Below are positions 24,482-33,998 of a stretch of DNA of 64,000 bases, in pieces. Origin of the DNA: Pseudomonas sp. Z8(2022) (lineage in GTDB: Bacteria; Pseudomonadota; Gammaproteobacteria; Pseudomonadales; Pseudomonadaceae); the NCBI RefSeq assembly GCF_025837155.1, contig NZ_CP107549.1, positions 4,381,614 to 4,445,613 of the forward strand. The letters run 5' to 3'. Every line of letters begins with the position of its first letter. The first letter of the stretch is position 1. A model generated the notes under the pieces. The model was not told the origin of the DNA. It saw only the letters and a program-made list of their open reading frames with translations, and did no database searches. The position numbers and the translations under genes were made by a program.

Positions 24482-26505
24482 GCAGCGGCCAGTTGCGCAC
24501 GACGGCGCGCACGCCAGATGTGCTGAGCCAGCAGCACGGCACCCACAACAAAGCCGATTTCATCGCTGATCGGCATCGCCAGCACCAGCGCGAAACCCGC
24601 ACCGACGGCGACCAGACGCTCGATCCAGGACAGCGGCAAGCGGTAGTAGCCCACCACGGCGATGCCCCACAGACCGATGGCGAACATCGTCTTGATCACC
24701 ATGTAGACGGTCGCACCCCAGTCATCGCCCTGCATCATCAACGCCGGGTCATAGACCGCCATGAACGGCACGATGAAGCCGGCAATGGCCACCTTGACCG
24801 CTACCAGGCTGATCTTCAGGCCGTTCTCCTTGGCGATCGGTGCTGCAGCGAAGCAGGCCAGCGCCACCGGCGGCGTCAGGTCCGCCATCAGGCCGAAGTA
24901 GAAGACGAACATGTGCGAGACGATCAGCGGCACACCCAGTTCCAGCAGCGCAGGTGCGGCGATGGAGCTGGTGATGATGTAGTTGGGGATGGTCGGAATG
25001 CCCATGCCCAGCACCAGGCAGGTGAGCATGGTCAGCACCAGCGACAGCAGCAGGTTGTCCTGGCCGATGGCGAGAATGTAACCGGCGAAGGTCGAGGCGA
25101 TGCCGGTCAGCGACACGATACCGATGATCACCCCGACCAGGGCGCAGGCGATCCCGACCGGTACCGCGTGACGGGCACCCTCTACCATCGCATGTACGCA
25201 TGCGCGCAGGGTCTCGCGACCACCCTTGATGAACCAGCAGGCGGCTACGAGCAGGGCGATGACACCGAACACCACGCCGATGCCGAGCTGGAAGAAGCCG
25301 GCACAGAGCACGCCCAGCGCCACCCAGAAGGCCATGCGCAGCCAGAACGAGTTGAAGCGCAGGATGATCGCCGAGCCGAGGATGACGATGGCGGTCAGTG
25401 CCAGGCCCACGGTACCGGAGAACATCGGTGTGTAGCCGGAGAACAGCAGGTACACCAGCACGCCCAGCGGAATCAGCAGGAACCAGCGTTCCTTGACCGC
25501 AGCCCAGGCGCTCGGGCACTCGTCCTTCGGCAGGCCCTTGAGGTTGTTCTTCACCGCTTCCAGATGAACCATCCAGAAGATTGAGCCGAAGTACAGGCAC
25601 GCCGGAATCAGCGCGGCCTTGGCCACCTCGACGAACGGCACGTTGATGGTCTCGGCCATGATGAAAGCCACGGCGCCCATTACCGGCGGCATGATCTGGC
25701 TGCCCATGCTCGCGGTGGCCTCGATGCCACCGGCGAAGGCCGGCTTGTAACCGAAGCGCTTCATCAGCGGGATGGTGAACTGACCGGTAGTGACCACGTT
25801 GGCCACGCCGGACCCGGTGATGGTGCCCATCAGCAGCGAGGACACCACCGAAACCTTGGCCGGGCCACCGGTACGGTGGCCGAACATACCCATGGCGAAG
25901 TCGGTGAACAGCTTGATCATCCCGGCCTGCTCAAGGAAGGCGCCGAACAGGATGAACAGGAAGATGTAGGTGGCCGAAACGTAGGTCGGCGTACCGTAGA
26001 AGCCTTCGGTGCCGAACGACAGCTGGTTGACGATCTGGTCCAGCCCGTAGCCCCGGTGGGCCAGGTCGCCCGGCAGGTACTGTCCGAACATGCCATAGAG
26101 CAGGAAGGTGCCACAGACGATCGGCAGGGCAATGCCCATGACCCGGCGCGCCGCTTCGAACACCAGCGCCAGCAGGGTCAGACCGATGATCATGTCGGTG
26201 GTGGTGAGGTCACCAGAGCGCTGGATCAGGTCTGCCTCGAAGTACCACTGGTAACCGAAAGTGGCCATGCCGGCCAAACCCAGAACCCAGGCCACAGGCT
26301 GGAACGGGCGCTTGTTGCCGATCGCCGGATAGCAGAGGAACACCAGCAGCAACAGGAAACCGATGTGGCCGGCGCGCAGCACCTGGCTGGATACGGGGTG
26401 AAAGGCGGCGGTTACGATCTGATAGACGGAAAAGGCCAACGCTACATAAAACAGCGTCTTCGGCCATTGGCTGGGGCTGGCGTTCAGCCCTTCTTGTTCG
26501 CTCAT
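24478..26505 (-). CDS. TRAP transporter fused permease (4TM/12TM)
   Basis: A 675-aa inner-membrane protein combining the small (DctQ-like) and large (DctM-like) TRAP subunits. Signatures include LFGAFLEQAGMIKLFTDFAMGMFGHRTGGPAKVSVVSSLLMGTITGSGVANVVTTGQFTIPLMKRFGY and GMGIPTIPNYIITSSIAAPAL. It imports a small organic acid with the sodium or proton gradient and the TAXI-type receptor encoded just upstream. The ATG at 26505 is chosen over a longer frame to 26583 because it begins the conserved hydrophilic leader MSEQEGLNASPSQWPKTLFY. An inverted repeat separates it from the receptor gene. Confidence 0.92.
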   Translation of the reverse strand: MSEQEGLNASPSQWPKTLFYVALAFSVYQIVTAAFHPVSSQVLRAGHIGFLLLLVFLCYPAIGNKRPFQPVAWVLGLAGMATFGYQWYFEADLIQRSGDLTTTDMIIGLTLLALVFEAARRVMGIALPIVCGTFLLYGMFGQYLPGDLAHRGYGLDQIVNQLSFGTEGFYGTPTYVSATYIFLFILFGAFLEQAGMIKLFTDFAMGMFGHRTGGPAKVSVVSSLLMGTITGSGVANVVTTGQFTIPLMKRFGYKPAFAGGIEATASMGSQIMPPVMGAVAFIMAETINVPFVEVAKAALIPACLYFGSIFWMVHLEAVKNNLKGLPKDECPSAWAAVKERWFLLIPLGVLVYLLFSGYTPMFSGTVGLALTAIVILGSAIILRFNSFWLRMAFWVALGVLCAGFFQLGIGVVFGVIALLVAACWFIKGGRETLRACVHAMVEGARHAVPVGIACALVGVIIGIVSLTGIASTFAGYILAIGQDNLLLSLVLTMLTCLVLGMGIPTIPNYIITSSIAAPALLELGVPLIVSHMFVFYFGLMADLTPPVALACFAAAPIAKENGLKISLVAVKVAIAGFIVPFMAVYDPALMMQGDDWGATVYMVIKTMFAIGLWGIAVVGYYRLPLSWIERLVAVGAGFALVLAMPISDEIGFVVGAVLLAQHIWRARRRAQLAAA

Positions 26506-26562
26506 GATGCAAGCTCTCTGGGGGCGAGAATGGGGTGGGGCGAATGCTTCGGCGCAGGTGGT

Positions 26563-26618
26563 ACCGGGCGCACCGGCGGGCATGACAGCGCCCGGTCGGT
26601 GCGCACGGCACCCTACGG
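26563..26618. repeat. Inverted repeat plus REP-like unit between TRAP receptor and permease
   Basis: ACCGGGCGC (26563-26571) and GCGCCCGGT (26588-26596) form a 9-bp stem. Immediately after, CGGTGCGCACGG (26597-26608) and CACCCTACGG repeat the unit seen at 4449-4472. Lying between receptor and permease, it could hold down permease expression relative to the receptor. Confidence 0.6.
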
Positions 26619-26629
26619 TCAGGCTGGCC

Positions 26630-27583
26630 TTACTGGATCAGACCTTTTTCCTTGTAGAAACGCTCGGCACCCGGGTGCAGCGGGATCGGCAGGTTCTCGG
26701 TGGCGGTTTCCAGCTTGATGTCGGCCGCGGCGGAGTGCGCGGTGGCAAGACGACCGAGGTTGTCGAACATCAGCTTGGTCATCTGGTAGACGACATCGTC
26801 GGCCACGCCTTCGTGGGTCACCAGGATGTTGGTGATGGCCACGGTGGGCACGTCGGTGTCCTGACCATCATAGGTGCCGGCCGGAATCACGCCAGGCAGG
26901 TAGGCCTTGCTGTCGATCTTGGCGACGACGTCTTCAGGCACGGCAACGAAGTTCAGCGGCACCATCGAAGCCAGGTCGCGGATGGCCGCCATGCCTAGAC
27001 CGGAAGACTGCAGGGTGGCGTCGATCTGACGATTCTTGATCAGTTCCACCGATTCGGCGTACGGCATGTACTCGACGCGGGCGAAGTCCTTGTAACTGAT
27101 GCCGGCCGCTTCGAAGATCGCGCGGGCGTTGAGCTCGGTACCGGAGCGCGGCGCGCCAACGGAGATGCGCTTGCCCTTGAGGTCTTCCAGGGTCTTGATG
27201 CCGGACTCCTTGCTGGCGACGATCTGGATGTAGTTCGGGTAGGTGCCGGCCAGCGCACGGATTTTCGTCAGCGGCGCCTTGAAGCCTGCATCCTCGACAC
27301 CCTTCCAGGCGTCTTCCACCGAATCTCCGAGAGCGAACGCCAGCTCACCACGACCGGCCTGCAGCAGGTTGAGGTTCTCCACCGAAGCCTTGGTCGCCTG
27401 TACCGAGGTACGCGATCCGTCGATCTGGCCATAGAGCTGTGACAGCGCCACACCGATCGGGTAGTAGACCCCGCTGGTGCCGCCGGTCAGGACGTTGATG
27501 AAGGTGGGAGCGGCAATGGCCGCAGTGCTGGCAGTGATGGCCGCTGCAGCGGCGAACAGACTCAGACGCTTGGTCAGTCGCAT
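26630..27583 (-). CDS. TAXI family TRAP transporter solute receptor
   Basis: A 317-aa periplasmic binding protein with signal peptide (MRLTKRLSLFAAAAAITASTAAIAA). Family features include FINVLTGGTSGVYYPIGVALSQLY, the TAXI motif region QATKASVENLNLLQAGRGELAFALGDS, and KGKRISVGAPRSGTELNARAIFEAAG. It hands substrate to the fused permease downstream. The promoter region carries a sigma54 element and DctD-type dyads, so it is probably induced by its substrate through the linked DctB/DctD pair. TAXI substrates range over glutamate, alpha-ketoglutarate and other carboxylates; none can be assigned here. Confidence 0.92.
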   Translation of the reverse strand: MRLTKRLSLFAAAAAITASTAAIAAPTFINVLTGGTSGVYYPIGVALSQLYGQIDGSRTSVQATKASVENLNLLQAGRGELAFALGDSVEDAWKGVEDAGFKAPLTKIRALAGTYPNYIQIVASKESGIKTLEDLKGKRISVGAPRSGTELNARAIFEAAGISYKDFARVEYMPYAESVELIKNRQIDATLQSSGLGMAAIRDLASMVPLNFVAVPEDVVAKIDSKAYLPGVIPAGTYDGQDTDVPTVAITNILVTHEGVADDVVYQMTKLMFDNLGRLATAHSAAADIKLETATENLPIPLHPGAERFYKEKGLIQ

Positions 27584-27646
27584 GGGGGAATCTCCGTTGT
27601 TGTTATGATTGCTGGCTCAGGCATGAGCCAGGCACACATAACCTTT

Positions 27647-27662
27647 AGCAGACGCCATGCCA
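27647..27662 (-). promoter_or_regulatory. Sigma54 promoter of the TAXI-TRAP operon
   Basis: On the minus strand TGGCATGGCGTCTGCT matches TGGCAC-N5-TTGCT with the exact 10-bp GG-to-GC spacing. It lies 63 bp upstream of the receptor start codon, and the flanking gene encodes a sigma54 activator. Confidence 0.8.
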
Positions 27663-27713
27663 GATCAGGAAATCTCCGGCCCAGACGGGTTTCAACCAGC
27701 AACGCGGAGAGAG

Positions 27714-27766
27714 GTGAGCAAGATTCCGCCTACCCTGATCGACACCATAGGCGAAATATTGCCTAT
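27714..27766. promoter_or_regulatory. Pair of dyad sites, candidate DctD enhancer
   Basis: ATAGGC-N8-GCCTAT at 27747-27766 is perfect and is extended by outer ACACC/GGTGT. GTGAGC-N8-GCCTAC at 27714-27733 is a partial copy. Centres are about 33 bp apart and about 61 and 94 bp upstream of the -24 element. The geometry equals that of the pair upstream of the kgtP-like gene. Confidence 0.6.
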
Positions 27767-27828
27767 TACGGTGTAATGCGCCTGGCGCCGGCCGTACCAG
27801 ATGGGCCGGCGGCCCTTTCCCCGCCCCG

Positions 27829-29172
27829 TTAGGCCTCTTCGCCGCCAGGCAGGTAATCGCTGCGGCTCAGGCCATGGCGCTGCATCTTCTCGTTCAGGGT
27901 GCGGCGTGGCAGCTGCAGCATCTCCATTACTGCCGCGATGTTGCCCTGACAGTGCAGCAGAGCGTTGTGCAGGCATTGCGCCTCGAACGCCTCCATCTGC
28001 TGCGCCAGTGCCTGGCCGACGAAACGTTCGTCCGGCGTGAAGCTGGACAGGCCCAGGGCATGGCGCTCGGCAGCGTTGATCAGCTCGCGGACGTTGCCCG
28101 GCCAGTCATGCCCCAACAGACGCGCCAGCTCGCTCGGAGCCAGCGGCGGCGCTTCACGGCCATGACGCTGCGCGGCCTCGTGGGCGAAATGCTCGAACAG
28201 CAGCGGAATGTCTTCACGGCGCTCGCGCAGCGGCGGAATGTGCAGGGTGGCGACGTTCAGGCGGTACACCAGGTCCTCACGAAAACGCCCGGCCCTGACC
28301 TCATCGAGCAGGTCCGGCTTGGCCGCGCTGATCACCCGCAGATCGACCTGGATGCTCTTGTTCGAACCCAGCCTTTCCAGGGTCTTCTCCTGCAGCACCC
28401 GCAACAACTTGACCTGCTGCGCCAGTGGCAGGCTCTCCACCTCGTCGAGGAACAGGGTGCCGCCGTCAGCGTGTTCGATACGGCCGATGCGCTTGGCCTG
28501 AGCCCCGGTGAAAGCGCCGCTCTCGTGGCCGAACAGCTCGCTTTCGAAGATGGTCTCGGGAATCGCCGCACAGTTGAGCGCGGCAAAGGCCTTGCTCGCC
28601 CGCGGGCTGAAATCGTGCAGGCAGCGTGCCACGCGCTCCTTGCCACTGCCGGTCTCACCACGAATCAGCACGTTGACCGAGGTGCCAGCCAGTTCGAGGA
28701 TCTGCCGCCGCAGGTTTTCCATCGGCCGCGAAATGCCGATCAGCTGGCTTTCGATACGGCCCTTGTCGGCCACCTGCTGGCGCAGCTGGCGGTTCTCGCA
28801 GACCAGGCGGCGTTTGTCCAGGGCACGGCGCACGCTGTCGAGCAGGCGCTCGGGAGTGAAGGGTTTCTCGATGAAGTCGTAGGCGCCCTGACGCAGCGCC
28901 TGTACAGCCATGGGCACATCGCCGTGGCCGGTGACGAGGATCACCGGCAGATCGCTGTCGATCTGCAGCAGCTTGTCGAGCAGTTGCAGACCATCACTGC
29001 CGGGCATGCGCACATCACTGACGACGATGCCGGGGAAGTCGCGGTCGACCACCGCCAGGGCCTCGGCTGCACTGGCACAGGCCCGCACCTGGAAACCGGA
29101 CAGTTCCAGCCACTGCTGTACCGCTTCACGAATCGCCGCTTCGTCGTCGACCACTATGACCTGAGCGCTCAT
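27829..29172 (-). CDS. dctD: C4-dicarboxylate-type response regulator DctD (sigma54 activator)
   Basis: A 447-aa NtrC-family regulator. Receiver (residues 1-120: VVDDEAA acidic pair, phospho-Asp in IVVSDVRMPG, Lys in FIEKPFTPERLL), AAA+ domain (about 145-375) with GETGSGKE, GAFTGA and GGTLFLDEVES, and a C-terminal Fis-type HTH (RRTLNEKMQRHGL). It pairs with the DctB kinase gene upstream on the same strand. It probably activates the sigma54 promoter of the TAXI-TRAP operon next to it. GGAGGTG precedes the ATG. The classical dct targets may differ; here the context is a TAXI system. Confidence 0.9.
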   Translation of the reverse strand: MSAQVIVVDDEAAIREAVQQWLELSGFQVRACASAAEALAVVDRDFPGIVVSDVRMPGSDGLQLLDKLLQIDSDLPVILVTGHGDVPMAVQALRQGAYDFIEKPFTPERLLDSVRRALDKRRLVCENRQLRQQVADKGRIESQLIGISRPMENLRRQILELAGTSVNVLIRGETGSGKERVARCLHDFSPRASKAFAALNCAAIPETIFESELFGHESGAFTGAQAKRIGRIEHADGGTLFLDEVESLPLAQQVKLLRVLQEKTLERLGSNKSIQVDLRVISAAKPDLLDEVRAGRFREDLVYRLNVATLHIPPLRERREDIPLLFEHFAHEAAQRHGREAPPLAPSELARLLGHDWPGNVRELINAAERHALGLSSFTPDERFVGQALAQQMEAFEAQCLHNALLHCQGNIAAVMEMLQLPRRTLNEKMQRHGLSRSDYLPGGEEA

Positions 29173-29318
29173 GGCACCTCCTGTTCAAAACGGCGGGCAG
29201 TGTAGCCCGGATGAAATCGGCAGCGACAAGGATCGGTGTGACGGTTATCACTCGCAGGAACGACACAAGTCGCGAGCTATCGCCAACGCCACGGCGGCCA
29301 GAACCCCATCCACCGGTA

Positions 29319-31070
29319 TCAGGGCGCCGCAGGCAGACGCAGGGTGAACACTGCACCCAGAGCGCCGTTGTGCGCCTCCAGGCTGCCACCGAGATCACGC
29401 ACGATACCGTAAGACACTGCCAGACCGAGTCCCAGGCCCTGCCCCACCGGCTTGGTGGTGAAGAAGGGTTCGAACACCCGGCCGAGCGTTTCTTCGGCAA
29501 TGCCACCGCCGCTGTCCTCGACGCTCAACAGGCAGGAGTCGTCGCCACGGGCGATGCGCACCAGCAGCATACGCGGCTCGCTCTCGGCCATGGCATCGAG
29601 GGCGTTGTGCAGCAGGTTGAGGATCACCTGTTCGATACGAATGGCATCGCCGAGCACTTCGGCCTTTTCGTCGATCTGCATACGCAACTCCACCTGCTCG
29701 CTGCGCATGCGCGGCGCCAGCAGCTGCAGCGCCTGGTCCAGCACATCGCCCAGACACAGGCGTTCGCTGAGCCCGGCCGGGGTCTTGCGGGCAAAGGTCT
29801 TGAGATGGCCGGTCAGCGCAGCCATGCGCTGCAACAGCGCGTCAATGCGTTGCAGACCCTCGTGCACCGCCTCCGGCCGACCACTGCTGGCCAGCAGGCG
29901 CAGGCTGCCGAGCTGCATCTGCAACGCGGTCAAGGGCTGATTGATCTCGTGCGCCAGAGCCGCCGACATCTGTCCCAGCGCAGCCATCTTGGCCGCATGC
30001 ACCAGGCCGTCCTGGGCCTCGCGCAGCTCGGCGGTGCGCAGCGCCACCTCACGTTCCAGACGCTCGCGGATGCCCGCCTGCAGACGCTGGTTCTTGCGCC
30101 GCTGGAAGAGAAACAGCAGCAGGAAGGCGAAGGTCATCCACACCCCGGCAGCGGCAAGGCGATAACTGCGCACGCTGTCGGCCAGACCGACGGGCTCGCT
30201 GAGCAGATGCAGCGTCCAGCCCTCCTCGGCCAGGTGCAGGCGCTGCCAGAGGTAATCACGATTGCCATCCGGACCCTCGACACGCGCCCAGTCGGCTTCA
30301 TCATCGATATGTCGATGCACCTGATGCGCCAACGGCTGCAGCGCCTGCTCGGCGTAGCGACGTACCTCCACCAGCTCGGCGAGCGCGCGTTCATCGAGCG
30401 GCTGCAGGGCACGGAAACGCCAGACCGGCTTGTTACTGAGGATCACCACCTGATAACTGTCGGCCACCAGCAGCACGCCGGGCTGATCGACCCATTCACG
30501 CTGCAGCTCCTCCAGCTCCAGCTTCACCACCAGCACGCCGAGCAGCTCTCCCTTGTCGTCGCGCACCACATGGGAGAGGAAGTAGCCGGGAATCCCGGTG
30601 GTGACGCCGACCGCGAAGTAGCGCGCGCCACCATCGCGCAGGGCGTTCTGAAAGTACGGCCGGAAGGCGTAGTTGTTGCCGACGAAACTGCTCCAGTCCC
30701 GCCAGTTGCTGGCCACCAGGGTCTCACCCTGGGCATCGAGCAGGTACAGCACGGTGGAGCCGGCTGCAGCGTTGAGTTGCTCCAGACGCTGGTTCAGCGC
30801 CAGGCGCAGCTGGCGATCATTCGGGGCGCGCAACAGGCTGCGGATGTCGCTGTCCAGCGCCAGCACTTCGGGCACCGAACTGAAACGCTCGACCAGAGTG
30901 CGAATGGATTGGGCGTACAGCTGCAACTGCCCGCGCGCCTCGACGCTGCGCTCGTCCCAGGCCCGCTGTTGAGCATAGCGGCCGCCAAGCCAGAGGCTTA
31001 CCAGCAAGCCGGCAGCAATCGCCAGAACGGTGAGCGGGACGCGATAGGGGTGGCGCGGCGGCAGGGGCAT
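29319..31070 (-). CDS. dctB: DctB-type sensor histidine kinase
   Basis: A 583-aa membrane kinase. One N-terminal helix (VPLTVLAIAAGLLVSLWLGG), a large periplasmic double-PAS (dCache) sensor (residues about 35-310, with the ligand-site-like GNNYAFRPYFQNAL and YFAVGVTTGIPGYFLS), and a second helix (LAAAGVWMTFAFLLLFLF). A coiled linker is followed by a HisKA domain with the phospho-acceptor His in AALAHEINQPL and a HATPase with NLLHNALDAM and DSGGGI. It senses external carboxylate and phosphorylates DctD. Its gene is 146 bp upstream of dctD, and a separate dctD promoter may lie in that gap. Confidence 0.9.
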   Translation of the reverse strand: MPLPPRHPYRVPLTVLAIAAGLLVSLWLGGRYAQQRAWDERSVEARGQLQLYAQSIRTLVERFSSVPEVLALDSDIRSLLRAPNDRQLRLALNQRLEQLNAAAGSTVLYLLDAQGETLVASNWRDWSSFVGNNYAFRPYFQNALRDGGARYFAVGVTTGIPGYFLSHVVRDDKGELLGVLVVKLELEELQREWVDQPGVLLVADSYQVVILSNKPVWRFRALQPLDERALAELVEVRRYAEQALQPLAHQVHRHIDDEADWARVEGPDGNRDYLWQRLHLAEEGWTLHLLSEPVGLADSVRSYRLAAAGVWMTFAFLLLFLFQRRKNQRLQAGIRERLEREVALRTAELREAQDGLVHAAKMAALGQMSAALAHEINQPLTALQMQLGSLRLLASSGRPEAVHEGLQRIDALLQRMAALTGHLKTFARKTPAGLSERLCLGDVLDQALQLLAPRMRSEQVELRMQIDEKAEVLGDAIRIEQVILNLLHNALDAMAESEPRMLLVRIARGDDSCLLSVEDSGGGIAEETLGRVFEPFFTTKPVGQGLGLGLAVSYGIVRDLGGSLEAHNGALGAVFTLRLPAAP

Positions 31071-31110
31071 GGGCGGCTCGCAGAATCAACACGAGCCGCA
31101 TGTTACCCCA

Positions 31111-32301
31111 TCAGGCGTAGAGGTCTGCGCGCGTCCAGGGCAGATCGTGACCACCATCGTCGCGCGGCTTCACCGCCAGGATCTGATGCAGGTTCATCCA
31201 GCCGTTCTGGAAGCCATAGGCGCAGCCGGCCAGGTACAGACGCCAGATGCGCAGGGACTTTTCCGGCACCCACTGCGCGGCTTTCTGCAACTGCTGCTCC
31301 AGCCCCTGACTCCACAGATGCAGGGTCCGTGCGTAGTGCAGGCGCAGACTCTCGACATCGACGATCTCCAGCCCGGCCTCGCTGATGACCCTGGTCATGG
31401 TCGCCAGGTGCGGCAGCTCGCCTTGCGGGAACACGTAACGATCGATGAACTCGCCGGCGCCACGGCCCACCGGGCGCCCATCGGTGTGACGCGCGGTGAT
31501 GCCATGGTTCATCACCAGCCCGCCGGGCCTCACCGCGGCGAACAGCCGCTCGCAGTACAGCGGCAGGTTGGCGTGGCCGACGTGCTCGAACATGCCGACA
31601 CTGACCGCCTTGTCGAAGCGGCCATCCTGCGGCAAGTCGCGATAGTCGAGCAGCTCCAGCTTCACCCGGTCCTGCAGCCCCTCCTCGGCCACCCGCTGCT
31701 GCGCCAGCTCAAGCTGCGCGCGGCTGAGGGTGATGCCGTACACCTCGACGCCGAATTCGCGCGCGGCGAAGCGCGCCAGCCCGCCCCAGCCGCAACCGAC
31801 GTCGAGCAGGCGCTCCCCGGGCTGCAGGCGCAGCTTGCGACAGAGGTGGCGCAGCTTGGCCTGCTGGGCCTGATCCAGATCCTCCCGGCCGGTTTCGAAG
31901 TAGGCGCAGGAATAGACCATGTCGCGGTCCAGCCACAGGCGGTAGAAGTCGTTGGACAGGTCGTAGTGGTAGCTGATGGCAGCGGCGTCGCTGTGCTTGT
32001 CGTGCGAGGTATGCAGCTCCGTTGGGGCCGGCTCGTCGCCGAGCAAGGCGGTACTCAGCGCGTCGCCGACTTCGATGGCATCTGCGATGGGGCCTTCCAG
32101 ATCCACCTTGCCTTCGACATACGCGGCTCCCAGCGCATCCAGGCTGGGGTGGGCCAGTTGCGTGACCAGGCCGGGGTCCTTCACCACCAGCGTCACCCGC
32201 GGTGCGGGACCGAGGTCGATCTGCTTGCCGTCCCAGAGTTTCAGGCGCAGCGGCAACTGGAGTTCGCTAAGAGCTGTCGGTAATTGCGCGAGCATGGACA
32301 T
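31111..32301 (-). CDS. cfa: Cyclopropane-fatty-acyl-phospholipid synthase
   Basis: Transfers a methylene from S-adenosylmethionine to cis-unsaturated acyl chains in membrane phospholipids. At 396 aa it has an N-terminal lipid-associating domain and a C-terminal SAM methyltransferase fold with LLDVGCGWGGLARFAA. The catalytic-region segments YFETGREDLDQAQQAKL, MFEHVGHANLPLYCERLF and GEFIDRYVFPQGELPH are present. It is transcribed alone. Usually induced in stationary phase; no specific promoter was identified. Confidence 0.93.
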   Translation of the reverse strand: MSMLAQLPTALSELQLPLRLKLWDGKQIDLGPAPRVTLVVKDPGLVTQLAHPSLDALGAAYVEGKVDLEGPIADAIEVGDALSTALLGDEPAPTELHTSHDKHSDAAAISYHYDLSNDFYRLWLDRDMVYSCAYFETGREDLDQAQQAKLRHLCRKLRLQPGERLLDVGCGWGGLARFAAREFGVEVYGITLSRAQLELAQQRVAEEGLQDRVKLELLDYRDLPQDGRFDKAVSVGMFEHVGHANLPLYCERLFAAVRPGGLVMNHGITARHTDGRPVGRGAGEFIDRYVFPQGELPHLATMTRVISEAGLEIVDVESLRLHYARTLHLWSQGLEQQLQKAAQWVPEKSLRIWRLYLAGCAYGFQNGWMNLHQILAVKPRDDGGHDLPWTRADLYA

Positions 32302-32464
32302 CCCTCCTGGCCAATAGTGAGAAACATCAGCCTAGACCAGAAGACCAGTACCTGCGCCCAGGGTTCAGCCGCGGCGGTGATTCGAACGCTTGCACAAATC
32401 TTCTAGTGCCGGGCGGCGAACGCGCTAAGCTCGGAGGTTCTCACGCAGAAACGGACAGCAGGCG

Positions 32465-33304
32465 ATGAACGCGCAGTCATGGGTTGACCTCAGACAGGAC
32501 GCCGATACCGGCATCGAGGTCATTCGTGCGCACTTCGTCGGGCATGCCTACGACCCGCACTGGCACGACAGTTACCTGATCGGCTTCACCGAACAGGGTG
32601 TGCAGCAGTTCCACTGCCGCCGGGCGCTATTTAGCAGCGTACCCGGGCAGACCTTCTTCCTCGAACCCGGCGACATCCACGACGGCCATGCCCCGACCCC
32701 GGGCGGGTTTACCTATTCCACCCTCTACCTGCAGCCAGCCTGGCTCCAGCGCGCCTTGCCGGCGCTGTTCGAAGAGGCGCCAGGCGACTGCCTGCCCGGC
32801 GTGCCGCGCACCCAGCCGGAGGACCCGGACCTGCTGCCCTACATCGCCGGTGTCCTGCACGCGCTGCGCGACGACGAGCCGCGCATGGTGCGTGACGCCG
32901 CGCTGGATGCGCTGCTGGAACGCATCTCACGCAGCCTCAGCTGGCGCCAACGCGCGCAGAGCAACGCACAGATCCCGGCCGTGGCCCTGCGCGCCCGTGA
33001 GTATCTGCATGCGCACTTTCACGAGAATATCGGTCTGGACGACCTGTCCGGCGTCTGCGGCGTGGATCGCTTCCGCCTGACTCGTGCTTTCAAGACGGCC
33101 TTCGGCATGGCGCCGCATGGATACCTGATCCATTTGCGCCTGGCCCACGCGCGCCGCATGCTGGCGCTCGGTTCGGCGCCGGCCGACGTCGCCAGCGACC
33201 TGGGCTTCGCCGACCAGAGTCACCTCGGGCGCTGGTTCCGCCGCGCCAACGGCTTCACCCCGGGCGCCTACCGCAGCCTGCGCACAAAGCTTCAAGACCG
33301 CTGA
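32465..33304 (+). CDS. AraC family transcriptional regulator (cupin sensor)
   Basis: A 279-aa regulator with an N-terminal AraC-type cupin (FVGHAYDPHWHDSYLIGFTEQGVQQFHCR, PGDIHDGH) and a C-terminal double HTH (residues about 175-275, ending FADQSHLGRWFRRANGFTPGAYR). It is just upstream of, and on the same strand as, a LysE-type exporter gene. AraC proteins of this class often control a neighbouring LysE/RhtB gene in response to an amino acid. The effector is unknown. Confidence 0.88.
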   Translation: MNAQSWVDLRQDADTGIEVIRAHFVGHAYDPHWHDSYLIGFTEQGVQQFHCRRALFSSVPGQTFFLEPGDIHDGHAPTPGGFTYSTLYLQPAWLQRALPALFEEAPGDCLPGVPRTQPEDPDLLPYIAGVLHALRDDEPRMVRDAALDALLERISRSLSWRQRAQSNAQIPAVALRAREYLHAHFHENIGLDDLSGVCGVDRFRLTRAFKTAFGMAPHGYLIHLRLAHARRMLALGSAPADVASDLGFADQSHLGRWFRRANGFTPGAYRSLRTKLQDR

Positions 33305-33379
33305 ATCCGGCAGCCGGACAATCGCCCCATCCCCTCGGTATGGAGCGAACGCTATGCGCACTTATTCACAGGCACGACC

Positions 33380-33985
33380 ATGAACCAGTGGCTGCCCTTC
33401 GTCATCTTCGCCTCGGTGGCTTCGATCACGCCCGGCCCGACCAACCTGCTGATCCTCGGCAGCGCGGCGCGCTTCGGCCTGTCCATCGCCCTGGCCATCG
33501 CGGTCGGAGCGAGCCTGAGCGCCAGCCTGATGCTGCTGGTGGTCGGCCTGGGTCTCGGCGAACTACTGGCCCGCGCCCCACTGTTGCAGACAACGATGAG
33601 CTGGGCCGGCGCCGTCTGGATCAGCTGGATGGCCGGCACGCTGATGCGCACCGAAGTTGCCAGCCTGGGCGAGCGCGGCGTCGATCAGCGCCAGGGCTTC
33701 GTCCAGGGCGCCGGCCTGCAGCTGATCAACCCCAAGACCTGGCTGATGACCGTCTCCGTCACGGCGATCTTTCTCGACGGCCAGGCCTCGTTCGGCGCAG
33801 TGGCGAGCTACGCGACCCTGTTCCTGCTGGTGTCCATGCCCTGCCTGCTGGCCTGGGGCCTGCTCGGCATCGGCAGTGCGCGCCTGCTGCGTCGACCGGC
33901 CAGTCTGCGACTGTTCAATCGCTGCATGGCCCTGTTGCTACTGGCCTCGGTGTGGGTGCCGCTGCTGTCACAGCTTCGCGGCTGA
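33380..33985 (+). CDS. LysE/RhtB family amino-acid exporter
   Basis: A 201-aa inner-membrane protein with six hydrophobic segments. LysE signatures are FASVASITPGPTNLLILGSAARFG at the N-terminus and LQLINPKTWLMTVSV in the middle. It exports an amino acid or related compound by proton exchange; the substrate is unknown. It follows the AraC gene by 75 bp and probably depends on it. Its 3' end overlaps a REP-like element. Confidence 0.88.
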   Translation: MNQWLPFVIFASVASITPGPTNLLILGSAARFGLSIALAIAVGASLSASLMLLVVGLGLGELLARAPLLQTTMSWAGAVWISWMAGTLMRTEVASLGERGVDQRQGFVQGAGLQLINPKTWLMTVSVTAIFLDGQASFGAVASYATLFLLVSMPCLLAWGLLGIGSARLLRRPASLRLFNRCMALLLLASVWVPLLSQLRG

Positions 33986-33998
33986 AGCCGCTCCTACG
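33973..33998. repeat. REP-like palindrome overlapping a gene end
   Basis: GCTTCGCGGCTGAAGCCGCTCCTACG is the inverse of the REP core seen at 13019-13041. It overlaps the last codons of the LysE gene and fills the 8-bp gap to the convergent GlxA-type regulator. Confidence 0.6.
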
